The notes: generated by a model not told the origin, from the sequence alone. 64,000 nt of DNA from RYN-133 sp963708645 (GCA_963708645.1 CAVPTA010000007.1:248001-312000); one strand, 5' to 3'; positions 45,395 through 56,515 are shown, numbered from the stretch's first letter. Numbers and translations: made by a program.

Positions 45395-46891
45395 TCAGTG
45401 CGCGGCCCGCCAACACGACACCGCACCGTGACAGTGCCGTATTCGATAGACCTCACGGTGCAGTTGGTGCAACAGGTCGCTCGGTGCCTGGTGCACCAGG
45501 TTGTGCAGCTCGTGCGGATCGCGCGCGTGGTTGTACAACTCGCGGTGACCGTTCTGGTATTGCACGAAGGTGTAGACCTTCGTCCGCAGGGCCGTGTAGC
45601 TCGGCGGATCACCGCTGAACTTGCCAGGATGATCCGGGTCACCGGGAGTCGTGTCGGGCCCGTGGTGCTCGACCAGCGAACCGTTGCGCCAGCCGTGCGG
45701 CGACTTCCCACCGAGCAGACCGAGCAGGCTGTGCCCGTCGACGTTGCGCGGCGGCGAAGTGTGTGCGATCGCATCGAAGGTCGACCGCAGATCGATGTTC
45801 TCGGCCGGCGCGGTGATGGTGCGGTGCGCGATGTCGGGTCCGGACGCGATCAACGGCACTTCGATGTCGGTGTCGAAGGCCGTCATCTTGCCGGGACGCA
45901 GATGGTACTGGCCCATGTGGTACCCGTTGTCGGAGCTGAACACGATGTCGGTGCTCCCCGTCAGGTGTGCCGCGCTCAGCGCGTGCTCGACGGCGCCGAT
46001 GAGGCGATCGACAGACTGCACAGCTTCGACCCGCTTGCGGAAGTCGTGGTCGATGCGGGTGATCTCGCTCGGCTTCAACGGCGGGTAGCCACGCAGCCAC
46101 GCCGGCACCGGACGCGGCAGATGGTTGAACGCCGGGCCGCGCGGTGCATGCGCGCGGGGGAACGTGCCGATGTCACGCGGCGCCGGCGTGTAGGGCGCGT
46201 GCGGTGCGAACGTTGCAACCTCGAGCATGAACGGCTTGTGCAGCGCCGCGGACGTCGAGATGAAATGCACCGCCTGCGTGCGCATGACGTCGACGAGGTA
46301 GTCACGCGGACGCGACCCGTGCGGGTCGAGCTTGTGGTTGTGGTTGAGCGTGTAGTTGTACTCGGGATAGCCGTTGCCGGTCACGTCCCAGTCGTTCCAA
46401 CCAGGCGGGACGTAGTGCTGCTGGCCGTCGAGGTGCAGATCGGGCTCGTAACCGTTCAGGTACTTGCCGAAGAACCCCGTGCGGTAACCGGCGGCCTGCA
46501 GATCGGTGCCGATCGTCGACTTCTCCTCACCGCGTCGATGGAAAACGCGGAAGCCGCCGTCGTTACCGCCATTGCTGAAGATGCGGGTGTCGTGCGGGAA
46601 TCGTCCGGTCAGGATCGACGAGCGCGACGGGCAGCACAGCGAGTCGGTCACGGTGTAGTTGTCGAAGCTCGCGCCTGCGTCGCGCAGTCCGCGCACATGG
46701 GCCATGTACGGGACGAGGTCGCGCGACAGGTCGTCGGTCAGCACAAAGATGATGTTGTGCCGCGGTTGCTGTACGGCGTTCGACACGGATGCGGGCGGCA
46801 CAGTCGAATGCGCGCTCGGGGCGGAAATCATCGAGCAGGCCAACGCGGCGACAGCCAGCGGGATGAGGCGTCGTCTGCGAGCAGAAGTCAT
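45395..46891 (-). CDS. Secreted sulfatase (type I, formylglycine)
   Basis: The 498-residue protein has an N-terminal Sec signal (residues 1 to about 28 from the ATG at 46891). The metal-binding NIIFVLTDDLSRD follows, then the sulfatase motif SLCCPSRSSILTGR, whose first Cys would be converted to formylglycine. Other conserved elements are TGFFGKYLNGY, PHAPYTPA and FSSDNGYHMGQYHL. Likely substrates are sulfated glycans or small sulfate esters outside the cell. Activity would need a formylglycine-generating enzyme, and none is in the window. It starts 11 nt after the stop of the acetyltransferase gene. Confidence 0.9.
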   Translation of the reverse strand: MTSARRRRLIPLAVAALACSMISAPSAHSTVPPASVSNAVQQPRHNIIFVLTDDLSRDLVPYMAHVRGLRDAGASFDNYTVTDSLCCPSRSSILTGRFPHDTRIFSNGGNDGGFRVFHRRGEEKSTIGTDLQAAGYRTGFFGKYLNGYEPDLHLDGQQHYVPPGWNDWDVTGNGYPEYNYTLNHNHKLDPHGSRPRDYLVDVMRTQAVHFISTSAALHKPFMLEVATFAPHAPYTPAPRDIGTFPRAHAPRGPAFNHLPRPVPAWLRGYPPLKPSEITRIDHDFRKRVEAVQSVDRLIGAVEHALSAAHLTGSTDIVFSSDNGYHMGQYHLRPGKMTAFDTDIEVPLIASGPDIAHRTITAPAENIDLRSTFDAIAHTSPPRNVDGHSLLGLLGGKSPHGWRNGSLVEHHGPDTTPGDPDHPGKFSGDPPSYTALRTKVYTFVQYQNGHRELYNHARDPHELHNLVHQAPSDLLHQLHREVYRIRHCHGAVSCWRAAH

Positions 46892-46902
46892 AGGTGCGAA
46901 CC

Positions 46903-49350
46903 CTAGAGGCCGCGCAAACGCCGGGGTCCGCTGTCGGCCCGTGCGGGTGCCGCGGCGACTCGCGCCGTCACCGCTGTCACGTGCACTCCGATCGGCGTTG
47001 CGAGAGCGTGCAGCGTGCATCCGGCGAGGTCGGGGACGGCGTCGGCGAGCGCCGACAGCCGCAACAGCAGGTCGCTCAGGGCAAGCAGGTCCATGGGCGG
47101 CGATCCGTTGTAGCCGGTCAGCAGCGGAGCCGCGCGCGGCGCGAGCACGAGTTCCTCGGCGTCGGCGCTGGTCAGCGGCACCGGTGCGTACGCGCGATCG
47201 CCGAGCAACTCGATCGCGACGCCCGCGACGCCGAACGACACCAGTGCACCGAAGGAGGGGTCGTCGCGCACACCGAACACGACCTCGACCGACTGCGGCG
47301 GCACCTCGTGCGAGACGACGATGCCGACGGTTCCGAGCAGTCGCCCGGCCTCGTCATCGGTGAGGTCGCGGTTGTCGCCCGCCACGAGCAGCTCGGCGGC
47401 GAGTTCGCGCGCTGCATCGGGCTCGACGCCGGCGACCTCGGGCACGGCGCCCCCGGGTCGTTGGCGCCAGGACGAGTAGCGCCAGGCTCGCGCCAGGGCC
47501 CGAACCGCGCGTTCCGGCGAGGCATAGGACGGAACCGACCCCGGCGCCGGCGAACTCGGACCGCCGACGGCCAACACATCCGGAACGCCCTCGAATCCGA
47601 GGAAGGTCGACACGATCGGTTTTCGTGCTTCGCATGACGCAGCCCGCAACGCCGACGCCACGTGCTCGCCACTCTCAGGTTGCAACGGGGGTACGAACAC
47701 AGCCACGATCGCGTCGATCGTTTCGTCGTCGATCGCGCGGGCCAGCGCCCGTTGATACTCGTCGGGCGTGGCCGAAACGCCGACATCGTCAATGCGTTCG
47801 AGTAACAATCCCTCGGCTGCACAAGCGTTTCTGACCAGAACGGCCAGGGCGGTCGAGTTACCGACGACCGCGACCCGCGGCCCCGCCGGCAATGGTTGCG
47901 AGGTCAGCAACAGCGCGGTGTCGAACAGGTCACCAACGGTGTCGACCCGGATGACACCAGAGCGTTCGAACAGCGCGCGGGCGGTGTCGTCGGGCAGCGG
48001 CGTCGACGTCGACGCCAGCCCGGCAACCACCGTCCCGGCTGCGCTGTTCACCGCGACGATCGGCTTCGTGCGACCGAGCCGTCGAGCCAGCCGTGCGAAC
48101 TTGCGCGGATTGCCGAACGACTCGAGATACATGAGGACGACGTCGGTGCGCTCGTCCGTCTCCCAGAACTGCAGCAGGTCGTTGCCCGAAACATCGGCGC
48201 GATTGCCCGCCGAGACGAACGTCGACACGCCGATGCCACGGCGCGCCGCCTCACCGAGCACGGCCACTCCGAGCGCACCTGACTGCGCGAAGAAGCCCGC
48301 CCGTCCGGCGAGTGGCGGAAACGGCGCAAGCGATGCGTTCAACGAGACGGCGAGGTCGGTGTTGATGACGCCGAGGCAGTTCGGCCCGACCACGCGCATG
48401 CCGTTCGCGCGCGCTTCGCTGACGAGGCCCCGCTGCAGGAGCCGCCCGCCTGTGCGCTCGTCGTCGTCGCCACGTTCACCGAAGCCGCCGCTGAGCACGA
48501 CGAGGCCGCGCACGCCGCGAGACGAGCACTCATGCACTACGTCGACGACGGCCGGCGCGGGTACGGCGACAACAACGAGGTCGAGTTCGCCGGGTACGTC
48601 GAGCACCGAGCGGTACGCGGGCACGCCGCCGACATGTCGGGCCTCGGAGTTGATCGGGTACAGCGTCCCGTCGAAGCTGCCTCTGAGCAGATTCGCGAAC
48701 ACCGCGTGGCCGATCTTGCCCGCGTCATTGCTCGCGCCCACGACCGCCACCGAGCGCGGGTAGAGCAACCGCTGGATCGAGCGTGCCTCCGCGTGCTGCT
48801 CACGCTCGCGCATCACCGTCTCGGTCACTGCGGTCTCGTCGATCGAGAACTCGAGCGTCACCTCGCCGTGCTCGAGGTGACGCTTGGTCTCATAGCCGGC
48901 ATCGCGGAAGACACGCACCATTGCCGAGTTCTCGGCGAGCACGACTGCGTTGAACCGCTTCACTCCACGCTCGCGACCGGCCGCGGCGAGATGTTCGAGC
49001 AGCACCGAACCGATGCCCCGTCCTTGGTGCGCGTCGGCGACGACGAAGGCGACCTCGGCCTCGTCGGTGTCCGGCGCGCGCTCGTAGCGGCCGACCGCGA
49101 TGATCTTGTCACCGAGCAATGCCACGAACGCGACGCGACTGTGGTGGTCGACGTGGGTGAATCGCACGAGGTCGCGCTCGGGAATGCGCGGGTACGCAGA
49201 GAAGTAGCGCAGGTAACGAGTGCGCGCCGACAACGCACCATGGAACGCGACGAGCGCGTCGCCGTCGCTGGGTCGGATCGGTCGCAGATGTACGGTGCCG
49301 CCGTCGGCCACCACGACGTCGGCCTCCCAATGCGCGGGCGCCTCAGTCAC
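46903..49350 (-). CDS. Protein acetyltransferase: GNAT fused to an acyl-CoA synthetase-like (NDP-forming) region
   Basis: The 815-residue fusion has an N-terminal GNAT domain (about 10-165, with the acetyl-CoA-binding ADAHQGRGIGSVLLEHLA). It is followed by a CoA-binding Rossmann domain (about 190-290, RSVAVVGASNDAGKIGHAVFANLL), ligase-CoA domains (about 320-640) and an ATP-grasp-like C-terminus (about 650-815). The region aligned with the phospho-His loop of active synthetases (SHTGSLAG type) here reads LASTSTPLPDD and lacks the His. That suggests the synthetase part senses ligand and does not catalyse. This is the GNAT-first order described for Streptomyces PatA. The GTG start overlaps the end of acuC by 8 nt. 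Confidence 0.88.
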   Translation of the reverse strand: MTEAPAHWEADVVVADGGTVHLRPIRPSDGDALVAFHGALSARTRYLRYFSAYPRIPERDLVRFTHVDHHSRVAFVALLGDKIIAVGRYERAPDTDEAEVAFVVADAHQGRGIGSVLLEHLAAAGRERGVKRFNAVVLAENSAMVRVFRDAGYETKRHLEHGEVTLEFSIDETAVTETVMREREQHAEARSIQRLLYPRSVAVVGASNDAGKIGHAVFANLLRGSFDGTLYPINSEARHVGGVPAYRSVLDVPGELDLVVVAVPAPAVVDVVHECSSRGVRGLVVLSGGFGERGDDDERTGGRLLQRGLVSEARANGMRVVGPNCLGVINTDLAVSLNASLAPFPPLAGRAGFFAQSGALGVAVLGEAARRGIGVSTFVSAGNRADVSGNDLLQFWETDERTDVVLMYLESFGNPRKFARLARRLGRTKPIVAVNSAAGTVVAGLASTSTPLPDDTARALFERSGVIRVDTVGDLFDTALLLTSQPLPAGPRVAVVGNSTALAVLVRNACAAEGLLLERIDDVGVSATPDEYQRALARAIDDETIDAIVAVFVPPLQPESGEHVASALRAASCEARKPIVSTFLGFEGVPDVLAVGGPSSPAPGSVPSYASPERAVRALARAWRYSSWRQRPGGAVPEVAGVEPDAARELAAELLVAGDNRDLTDDEAGRLLGTVGIVVSHEVPPQSVEVVFGVRDDPSFGALVSFGVAGVAIELLGDRAYAPVPLTSADAEELVLAPRAAPLLTGYNGSPPMDLLALSDLLLRLSALADAVPDLAGCTLHALATPIGVHVTAVTARVAAAPARADSGPRRLRGL

Positions 49351-50515
49351 GCGGGTCGTCCGGGTCGAGTCCGAGCAGCGGGAATGCGCATCGCCGGGAC
49401 GCACCGATCGACCGGTCGAGCCAGCTGTCGCCGCCGGGCTGCCACGCACTCGGCTGCGGCGCTCGTCCCTCGCCCATGTAGCGGGGCAGCTCTCCGCGCG
49501 CGCCGCGTCGGCGCAGCTCGTCGGTCCACTCGTCGGGCACGGCCGTGGACGGATCTATCGGAGTTCCGGTCACTTCCGCGAGCAGATGGGTCCACGTGCG
49601 CGGGACGCAGCGCACCAAGCCGTATCCGCCGCCGCCGTAGGCGACCCACTTGCCGCCGGCCACTTCGTGCGCGAGCTGGTGGAGCTCGGCGATGGCCTGA
49701 CGCTGCCCGTCGACGGACAGCTCGAGGTTCGCCAACGGGTCTTCGTGGTGCGTGTCGCACCCGCATTGCGTGACGAGCACCTCGGGCGCGAACGCGCGCA
49801 GCGCGCCTGGCACGACCGCCCGGAACGCGCGCAGCCACCCGTCGTCGTTCGTGCCGGGCGGCAGCGCGACATTGAGCGCAGTGCCCTCTGCCGCGCCTGC
49901 GCCGAGTTCGGTCGGCAGGCCCGTACCCGGGAACAGCGTGCGGGGATCCTGATGCAGGCTGATCGTCATGACCCGCGGGTCGGCGTAGAAGGCCGCCTGC
50001 ACACCGTCGCCGTGGTGCACGTCGATGTCGACGTACGCGATCTTCGTCGCCCCGCGTGCGAGCAGCTCGCGGATGCCGAGCACGACATCGTTGAAGACGC
50101 AGAATCCGCTGGCGTAACCGCGCATTGCGTGGTGCAGCCCACCCGCGATGTTCACCGCGTGCTGCGTCGCGCCGTCCCACACCTGCAACGCCGCCTGGGC
50201 CGAACCGCCGGCGATCAACGCGGACGCTTCGTACATGCCCTCGAAGACTGGGTCGTCGGTCGTCCCGAGCCCGAACCCTTCGAAGGTCGGGTCGGAACTC
50301 GCCGCGCGCACCGCGGCGAGGTACGCGGGATCGTGGACGGTCAGCAGCTGCGTCTCGTCCGCGGGTTCGGGCTTCACGATCTCGAGCCGGTCGAGCACGC
50401 CGAGCGAACGGGCCAGCCGGATCGTCAGATCGAGCCGCACCGGGTTCAGTGGGTGATCGCCGAAGTCGTAGGCCAGGTAGCCCTCGTCCCAGATCGCACT
50501 CGCCGTGCACGACAT
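49343..50515 (-). CDS. acuC: AcuC-type class I histone-deacetylase-like lysine deacetylase
   Basis: Zinc-dependent removal of acetyl groups from protein lysines; in Bacillus AcuC acts on acetyl-CoA synthetase. The 390-residue product shows HPLNPVRLDLTIRL, the tandem active-site His pair in AGGLHHAMRG, GFCVFNDVVLGIREL, the zinc ligands in YVDIDVHHGDGVQ and a later QCGCDTHHEDPLANL, and GGGGYGLVRCVPRTW. It is followed, with an 8-nt overlap, by the GNAT fusion gene, so writer and eraser of lysine acetylation are made together. Confidence 0.93.
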   Translation of the reverse strand: MSCTASAIWDEGYLAYDFGDHPLNPVRLDLTIRLARSLGVLDRLEIVKPEPADETQLLTVHDPAYLAAVRAASSDPTFEGFGLGTTDDPVFEGMYEASALIAGGSAQAALQVWDGATQHAVNIAGGLHHAMRGYASGFCVFNDVVLGIRELLARGATKIAYVDIDVHHGDGVQAAFYADPRVMTISLHQDPRTLFPGTGLPTELGAGAAEGTALNVALPPGTNDDGWLRAFRAVVPGALRAFAPEVLVTQCGCDTHHEDPLANLELSVDGQRQAIAELHQLAHEVAGGKWVAYGGGGYGLVRCVPRTWTHLLAEVTGTPIDPSTAVPDEWTDELRRRGARGELPRYMGEGRAPQPSAWQPGGDSWLDRSIGASRRCAFPLLGLDPDDPRD

Positions 50516-50598
50516 GCGATACGACGCTAGTACCCGAGGCAGACCTCCCTAGTCTCGGGTAGTGCTGCGACCGCAGCTATCCGATAGCGACCGATCGG

Positions 50599-51124
50599 TT
50601 GTTGCTGCGCCCGCTGGCGCCGTCCGATGCCGAGGCCGTCCACGCTTATCAGGGTCGCGAGGACGTGTGCCGCTACATCCCGTACGAACCGCGCACGCTG
50701 CGCGACGTGCAGCGAACGCCTGGCGCAACCCGACCGCGTGCGCTCCACCCTCGACGAGCCTGGGCAGGCATTACTGCTCGCGGTCGTGCGACGCGCCGAC
50801 GACGTACTCGTCGGCGATGTCATGCTCGCGTGGACGAGCAAGGAGCACGGCACGGGCGAGTTCGGCTACGTCATCAACCCCGAATTCCACGGCAACGGCT
50901 ACGCCACCGAAGCGGGCGCCGCCCTGCTCCGGCTCGGCTTCGCCGACCTGGGCCTGCACCGGATCGTCGCGCGGATCGATGCGCGCAACGACGCGTCGGC
51001 CGCGGTGTTGCGTCGCCTCGGCATGCGCCAGGAGGCGTACCTGCGCGAGAACGAGTGGTTCAAGGGCGAGTGGACGGACGAGATCGATTTCGCGATCCTC
51101 GCCTCGGAATGGCGCTCGGTCTAG
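50599..51124 (+). CDS. GNAT family N-acetyltransferase, frameshifted
   Basis: The N-terminal part (LLLRPLAPSDAEAVHAYQGREDVCRYIPYEPRTLRDVQ) and the C-terminal part (ERLAQPDRVRSTLDEPG..., VLVGDVMLAW, FGYVINPEFHGNGYATEAG with the acetyl-CoA loop, and LHRIVARIDARNDASAAVLRRLGM) are in different frames. One extra base at about 50713 joins them. The fold is the RimJ/RimL-like group acting on amino groups of proteins or small molecules. The true start is unclear: no ATG or GTG precedes TTG 50599 in frame, and a GTG at 50562 would need a second one-base shift. Its stop overlaps that of metB (CTAG). Confidence 0.75.
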
Positions 51125-52275
51125 GCCAGCGCCTGCGCGAGGTCGGCGAGCAGGTCCTCGACGTCCTCGATGCCGACCGAGAGCCGGATCAGGTCGTTGG
51201 GCACCTCGAGCGCCGAGCCGGCGACGCTCGCGTGCGTCATCCGCCCCGGGTGTTCGATCAATGACTCGACGCCGCCGAGGGATTCACCGAGTGTGAACAC
51301 CTCGACGAGGCCGCACACCTTCAACGCCGTCTCTTCACCGGTGCGCACCCGGAACGAGACCATCCCGCCGAAGTCGCGCATCTGCCGCGCGGCGATGTCG
51401 TGGCCGGGGTGACTCGCCAGTCCTGGATAGAGCACCTCGGACACCGCTGGATGGTCTTGGAGCAGCTCGACGACGCGGGCGGCGTTCGCGCAATGGCGGT
51501 CCATGCGCACGCCGAGGGTCTTGATGCCACGAAGGACGAGCCACGCATCGAACGGTCCGGCCACCGCGCCCATCGCGTTCTGATGGAACGCAAGTTCGTC
51601 GGCCACGTCCGAACTGGCTGCGACCAGGGCGCCGCCGACGACGTCGGAGTGGCCGCCGAGGTATTTCGTCGTCGAGTGCGCAACGACGTCCGCACCGAGT
51701 GCGATCGGTTGTTGCAGGTAGGGCGTGGCAAACGTGTTGTCGACCGCAAGCAGTGCGCCCGCACCGTGCGCGAGCTCGGCGAGTGCGGCGATGTCGGCGA
51801 TGCCGAGCAGCGGATTCGTCGGCGTCTCGCACCAGACGACCTTGGTCTGTGGACGTACTGCCGCGCGCACCGCGTCCAGATCGGCCAACGGCACCGTCGT
51901 GTACTCGACGCCCCAGTTCGCCAGCACACGCGCGACGAGTCGGAACGTCCCGCCGTACGCGTCGCCGGGGAGGATCACGTGGTCGCCGGGACGGCACAGC
52001 GCTCGGAACAAGGTGTCCTCGGCGGCGAGCCCGCTCGCGAATGCGAGCCCGCGCACCCCGCCTTCGAGTGCTGCCAGCGCCTCCTCGAGCGCAGCGCGGG
52101 TCGGATTCGCGCTGCGGCTGTACTCGTAGCCGCCGCGCAGCCCGCCGACGCCGTCCTGCTTGTACGTCGAGGTCTGGTAGATCGGGACGGTGACCGCGCC
52201 GGTCAGTGGATCAGGGTCCTGGCCCGCGTGGATCGCACGCGTGTTGAACCCCCGCTCGGGCTGTTGCAGGTCCAT
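51121..52275 (-). CDS. metB: Cystathionine gamma-synthase / trans-sulfuration PLP enzyme
   Basis: Forms cystathionine from an activated homoserine and cysteine, or runs related gamma-elimination reactions. The 384-residue PLP enzyme shows YSRSANPTRAALEEALAALEG, SGLAAEDTLFRAL, PGDAYGGTFRL, VWCETPTNPLL, VDNTFATPYLQQP and the PLP-lysine block SHSTTKYLGGHSDVVGG-like (HSTTKYLGGHSDVVGG). The downstream VFTLGESLGGVESLIEHP is also typical. I start at the ATG at 52275. With cbs 1 kb away it makes the transsulfuration pair, in the order of Rv1079/Rv1077. Distinguishing gamma-synthase from gamma-lyase would need residue-level comparison. Confidence 0.92.
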   Translation of the reverse strand: MDLQQPERGFNTRAIHAGQDPDPLTGAVTVPIYQTSTYKQDGVGGLRGGYEYSRSANPTRAALEEALAALEGGVRGLAFASGLAAEDTLFRALCRPGDHVILPGDAYGGTFRLVARVLANWGVEYTTVPLADLDAVRAAVRPQTKVVWCETPTNPLLGIADIAALAELAHGAGALLAVDNTFATPYLQQPIALGADVVAHSTTKYLGGHSDVVGGALVAASSDVADELAFHQNAMGAVAGPFDAWLVLRGIKTLGVRMDRHCANAARVVELLQDHPAVSEVLYPGLASHPGHDIAARQMRDFGGMVSFRVRTGEETALKVCGLVEVFTLGESLGGVESLIEHPGRMTHASVAGSALEVPNDLIRLSVGIEDVEDLLADLAQALA

Positions 52276-52294
52276 GAATGAGACGCTACCCAGC

Positions 52295-53228
52295 GTGCCA
52301 ATCGCCCGCGTCCTCGCCTGCATCGCCCTCGCGGGCGCAGTCAGTGCGGCGTGTTCGGCGAGCGCCGCACCGACACCGGCCCCGACTCACGCGCGGGTGC
52401 GTCCGCACCGTCGTCGCACCGTCGTCACAGCCCACGACACCCAGCCCGAGAACGAGTTCGCGGACGACCCCGCCGCCGCCCAGCCCGACGCAGATCCGCC
52501 GCAAGACCGCCGCGGCGGTGCGCGCGTTGGAGTCGAAGCAGCCGAACGGGGCGATCTCGGTTGCCGCGCTGAATCTGAAGACGGGCGAACGCTTCGTCGA
52601 CGGCAGCCGCAGCGGGATGTGGACGGCGAGCGCCTACAAGCTCTTCGTCGTCGAAACCCTGCTTCTGCAAAACGGCGGCCCGCTGTCGGGCGCGGAATCT
52701 TCCGACGCGGAGATCGCGATCGAGAACAGTGACAACGCCGCCGGCTACCGGCTCTTCCTCGATGCCGGCGGCAACAGCGGCCTCGAAGCGGCTGCGCAGC
52801 GCTTCGGCATGCACCACACCATCCTCGGCGTGACCGACCCGACCTTCACCCGCACGTCCGCAGCCGACTTCCTGATCCTGGCGCGCAACCTGTTCGATCG
52901 GCACAGCCCGTTGACGCCCGCATCGCGCCATTACCTGCTCGGTCTCATGGCCGACGAGGAGGAGGACCAGCGCTGGGGCGTCAGCGCGGCCGCCGACAAG
53001 GACAGCGACTTCTACTCGAAGAACGGCTGGCTCTCGATCGACGACACGAACGGTCCCGGCGAGACCGACAACGGTTTGTGGGCGGTGACCAGCGTCGGTG
53101 TCATCCGGGTGCACCATCAGCCGGTGGCGATGGCCGTGTTCACCAAGCACCAGCCACTGATGGGTGACGGCGTGCACCTGGTCGAGCAGCTCGCCAAGGC
53201 GATCGCGCCCGCCGTCACCACCGGCTGA
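52295..53228 (+). CDS. Beta-lactamase-fold serine hydrolase lipoprotein, frameshifted
   Basis: A lipoprotein signal (PIARVLACIALAGAVSAAC, lipobox Cys near residue 20) begins at GTG 52295. A Pro/His-rich spacer follows and then, one base out of register, a class A beta-lactamase-like domain. Its SxxK motif is in WTASAYKLF, the SDN motif in IENSDNAAGY, and a KNG (for KTG) in FYSKNGWLS. One extra base somewhere in 52450-52492, a C/G-rich low-complexity stretch, joins the parts; the exact site is not decidable. It could be a beta-lactamase or a penicillin-binding-like hydrolase. It is convergent with cbs with no gap. Confidence 0.75.
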
Positions 53229-54597
<1,369 letters not shown>

Positions 54598-54690
54598 GGC
54601 GACACCGTAGCGACAGCTCAGCCCGCGCGTATCCGAGCCGATAGACACAGATAGAACCCATCGCGGCGGGGACGGCGAGAGGAGATCGTC

Positions 54691-55479
54691 ATGAGTGCCC
54701 CGCTCCGGGTTGCTTCGGCCGTGTGCCGTGGCGGCATGGTCGGCTCGGTCGCCGCGATCGGGCTGCTCAGCAGCCAGTTCACCATCGTCAAGCGCCGGAT
54801 TCCACGTGCGGCCGCGCTGGCGCCGGCCACCGACGGCACCGTCTGGCTGGCGGCGGGGACGCACCGGCGGCGCCGCCCGCTGCGCGTCGCCTTCCTCGGT
54901 GACTCGGTGGCTGCCGGTTACGGCGTCGACAGCGCCGCCCAGACCCTGCCGGCGCAGGTCGCAACGCGGTTGTCGGTCGGCACCGGACGTCCGGTGTCCG
55001 TGCGCACCCTCGCCACCGTCGGCGCGCGTTCGCGCGACCTGCGCTCCCAGCTGAACGCGCTGGACGGGCCGTCGTGCGACATCGCCGTGATCGTCGTCGG
55101 CGCGAACGACGTGACGCACCAGTCGTCGCGCGCCGAGGCGGTGCGGCACCTGACCCTCGCGGTGCACCGGCTGCGCGCGAGCGGCACCGCGGTGGTTGTG
55201 GCGACATGTCCGGACGTCGGCACGGTGCCCACCCTCGTCGAGCCGCTGCGCTCGGTCGCCCGGCACCGCGCCCGCCGGCTGGCCGGGGCCCAAACACTGG
55301 CCACGCTGCGCGCCGGCGGCCAGGTCGTGCCACTGGCGGACCTCGGGCCGAGCTTCGTGCGCGAGCCGGCCATGTTCGGCCCGGACCGCTATCACCCGTC
55401 TGCGGCGGGTTACCGGCTCGTTGCGGATCTTGTCGCGCACATCGTGCTGTCCGCCGCGAACGTCGGACGGGTCGCCTAA
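54691..55479 (+). CDS. SGNH/GDSL hydrolase (Rv1075c-like), copy 1
   Basis: The 262-residue protein has an N-terminal hydrophobic stretch (about 12-35; signal anchor or signal peptide). The SGNH blocks are the nucleophile Ser in FLGDSVAAGYG (about 70-80), Gly of LATVGARSRDL, Asn in VGANDVTH, and Asp/His in FGPDRYHPSAAGYRL. Esterase or lipase-like activity is expected, and the Mtb relative Rv1075c is described as a GDSL esterase. GAGAGGAG lies upstream of the ATG. A second copy follows 10 nt after its stop. It is divergent from cbs, as in mycobacteria. Confidence 0.88.
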   Translation: MSAPLRVASAVCRGGMVGSVAAIGLLSSQFTIVKRRIPRAAALAPATDGTVWLAAGTHRRRRPLRVAFLGDSVAAGYGVDSAAQTLPAQVATRLSVGTGRPVSVRTLATVGARSRDLRSQLNALDGPSCDIAVIVVGANDVTHQSSRAEAVRHLTLAVHRLRASGTAVVVATCPDVGTVPTLVEPLRSVARHRARRLAGAQTLATLRAGGQVVPLADLGPSFVREPAMFGPDRYHPSAAGYRLVADLVAHIVLSAANVGRVA

Positions 55480-55489
55480 GTTTGTCGCC

Positions 55490-56515
55490 GTGAAGGTCTC
55501 GTCGCGCGCTCGCCGCCTCGCCGCGTACAGCGGTGCCGGGGTGGGCGCGGCGGGTGTGGTCGGTGCGGCCGGCCTGGCCGGGGTGATGTGGGGCGAGGCC
55601 AAGCTCGCCGAGCGGCGCATCCCGGTGGCGACCGATCCGCCGCCGATCTCACACGACACGACCTGGGCGGCCCCTGGGGTCAGCGCCGCGCGGCCGCCGA
55701 TCCGTATCGCATTGCTCGGCGATTCGACCGCGGCCGGCTACGGCGTGCACCGCGACCGCGACACCCCGGCCGCGCAGCTGGCGATCGGCATCTCCGACGC
55801 CGCGCGGCGGCCCGTCCACGTCACGAACGTCGCGGTCGTCGGAGCCGAGTCGCCTGACCTGCCCGAACAGGTCGGCCGGCTCGGTCGCACCCGTCCCGAG
55901 CTCGCGATCGTGATGATCGGCGCGAACGACGTCACCGAGCTGACCAAGCCCTCGGTGGCCGTCCCGTATGTCGAGGACGCCGTGCGCGCATTGCGTGACC
56001 GCGGCGCCGAGGTGATCGTGGCCACCTGCCCCGATCTCGGCACCATCCGTCCGATCGCGCAGCCGCTGCGCTCGTACGTGCGCCGGCTCTCGCGCCGGAT
56101 GGCGCGCGCGCAGACCGTCGCCGTCGTGCGTGCCGGCGGACGCACCGTGTCCCTCGGCGACCTGCTCGGTCCCCTGTTCGCGTCACGGCTCGAGTTGTTC
56201 TCGGCCGACCGGTTCCACCCGTCCGAAGAGGGTTATCGCGAGGCCTCGTTGGCGATTCTGCCGTCGGCGCTCGACGCGCTCGGGCTGCGCACGCGAGCCC
56301 GGTCGGCGAGCACGTTCACCACCCGCCGGTCGAAGCCGATCGAGCGCGCCGCCGCGCAGGCCGCGGCCCGGCCGGGGAGCGAGGTCGCGCCCAGCGACAC
56401 TCGTCCGATGACAGCCGTGCGCGGTGGCGGCACCTGGGCGCGGCTGCGGCGCCGGCGCCCGCGTGATCCGGTGAGAGTGCGCACTGAAGCTGCTGTTCCG
56501 GTGCGGCCTGAGTAG
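55490..56515 (+). CDS. SGNH/GDSL hydrolase, copy 2
   Basis: The 341-residue paralogue of the preceding gene has an N-terminal hydrophobic helix (about 10-35), then LLGDSTAAGYGVHRD (nucleophile Ser), AVVGAESPDL, MIGANDVTEL and FSADRFHPSEEGYREA with the Asp-x-x-His. Its C-terminal extension of about 80 residues is Arg/Ala-rich and probably disordered. The GTG start at 55490 is 10 nt downstream of copy 1, so the pair is likely one transcript. Confidence 0.88.
   Translation: MKVSSRARRLAAYSGAGVGAAGVVGAAGLAGVMWGEAKLAERRIPVATDPPPISHDTTWAAPGVSAARPPIRIALLGDSTAAGYGVHRDRDTPAAQLAIGISDAARRPVHVTNVAVVGAESPDLPEQVGRLGRTRPELAIVMIGANDVTELTKPSVAVPYVEDAVRALRDRGAEVIVATCPDLGTIRPIAQPLRSYVRRLSRRMARAQTVAVVRAGGRTVSLGDLLGPLFASRLELFSADRFHPSEEGYREASLAILPSALDALGLRTRARSASTFTTRRSKPIERAAAQAAARPGSEVAPSDTRPMTAVRGGGTWARLRRRRPRDPVRVRTEAAVPVRPE

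Noticed and set aside
54598..55659. Upstream extension of the cbs frame through the SGNH gene
   Set aside because: The MRYYESLVDLIGNTPL start at 54597 is canonical, and the extension is antisense to the SGNH gene.
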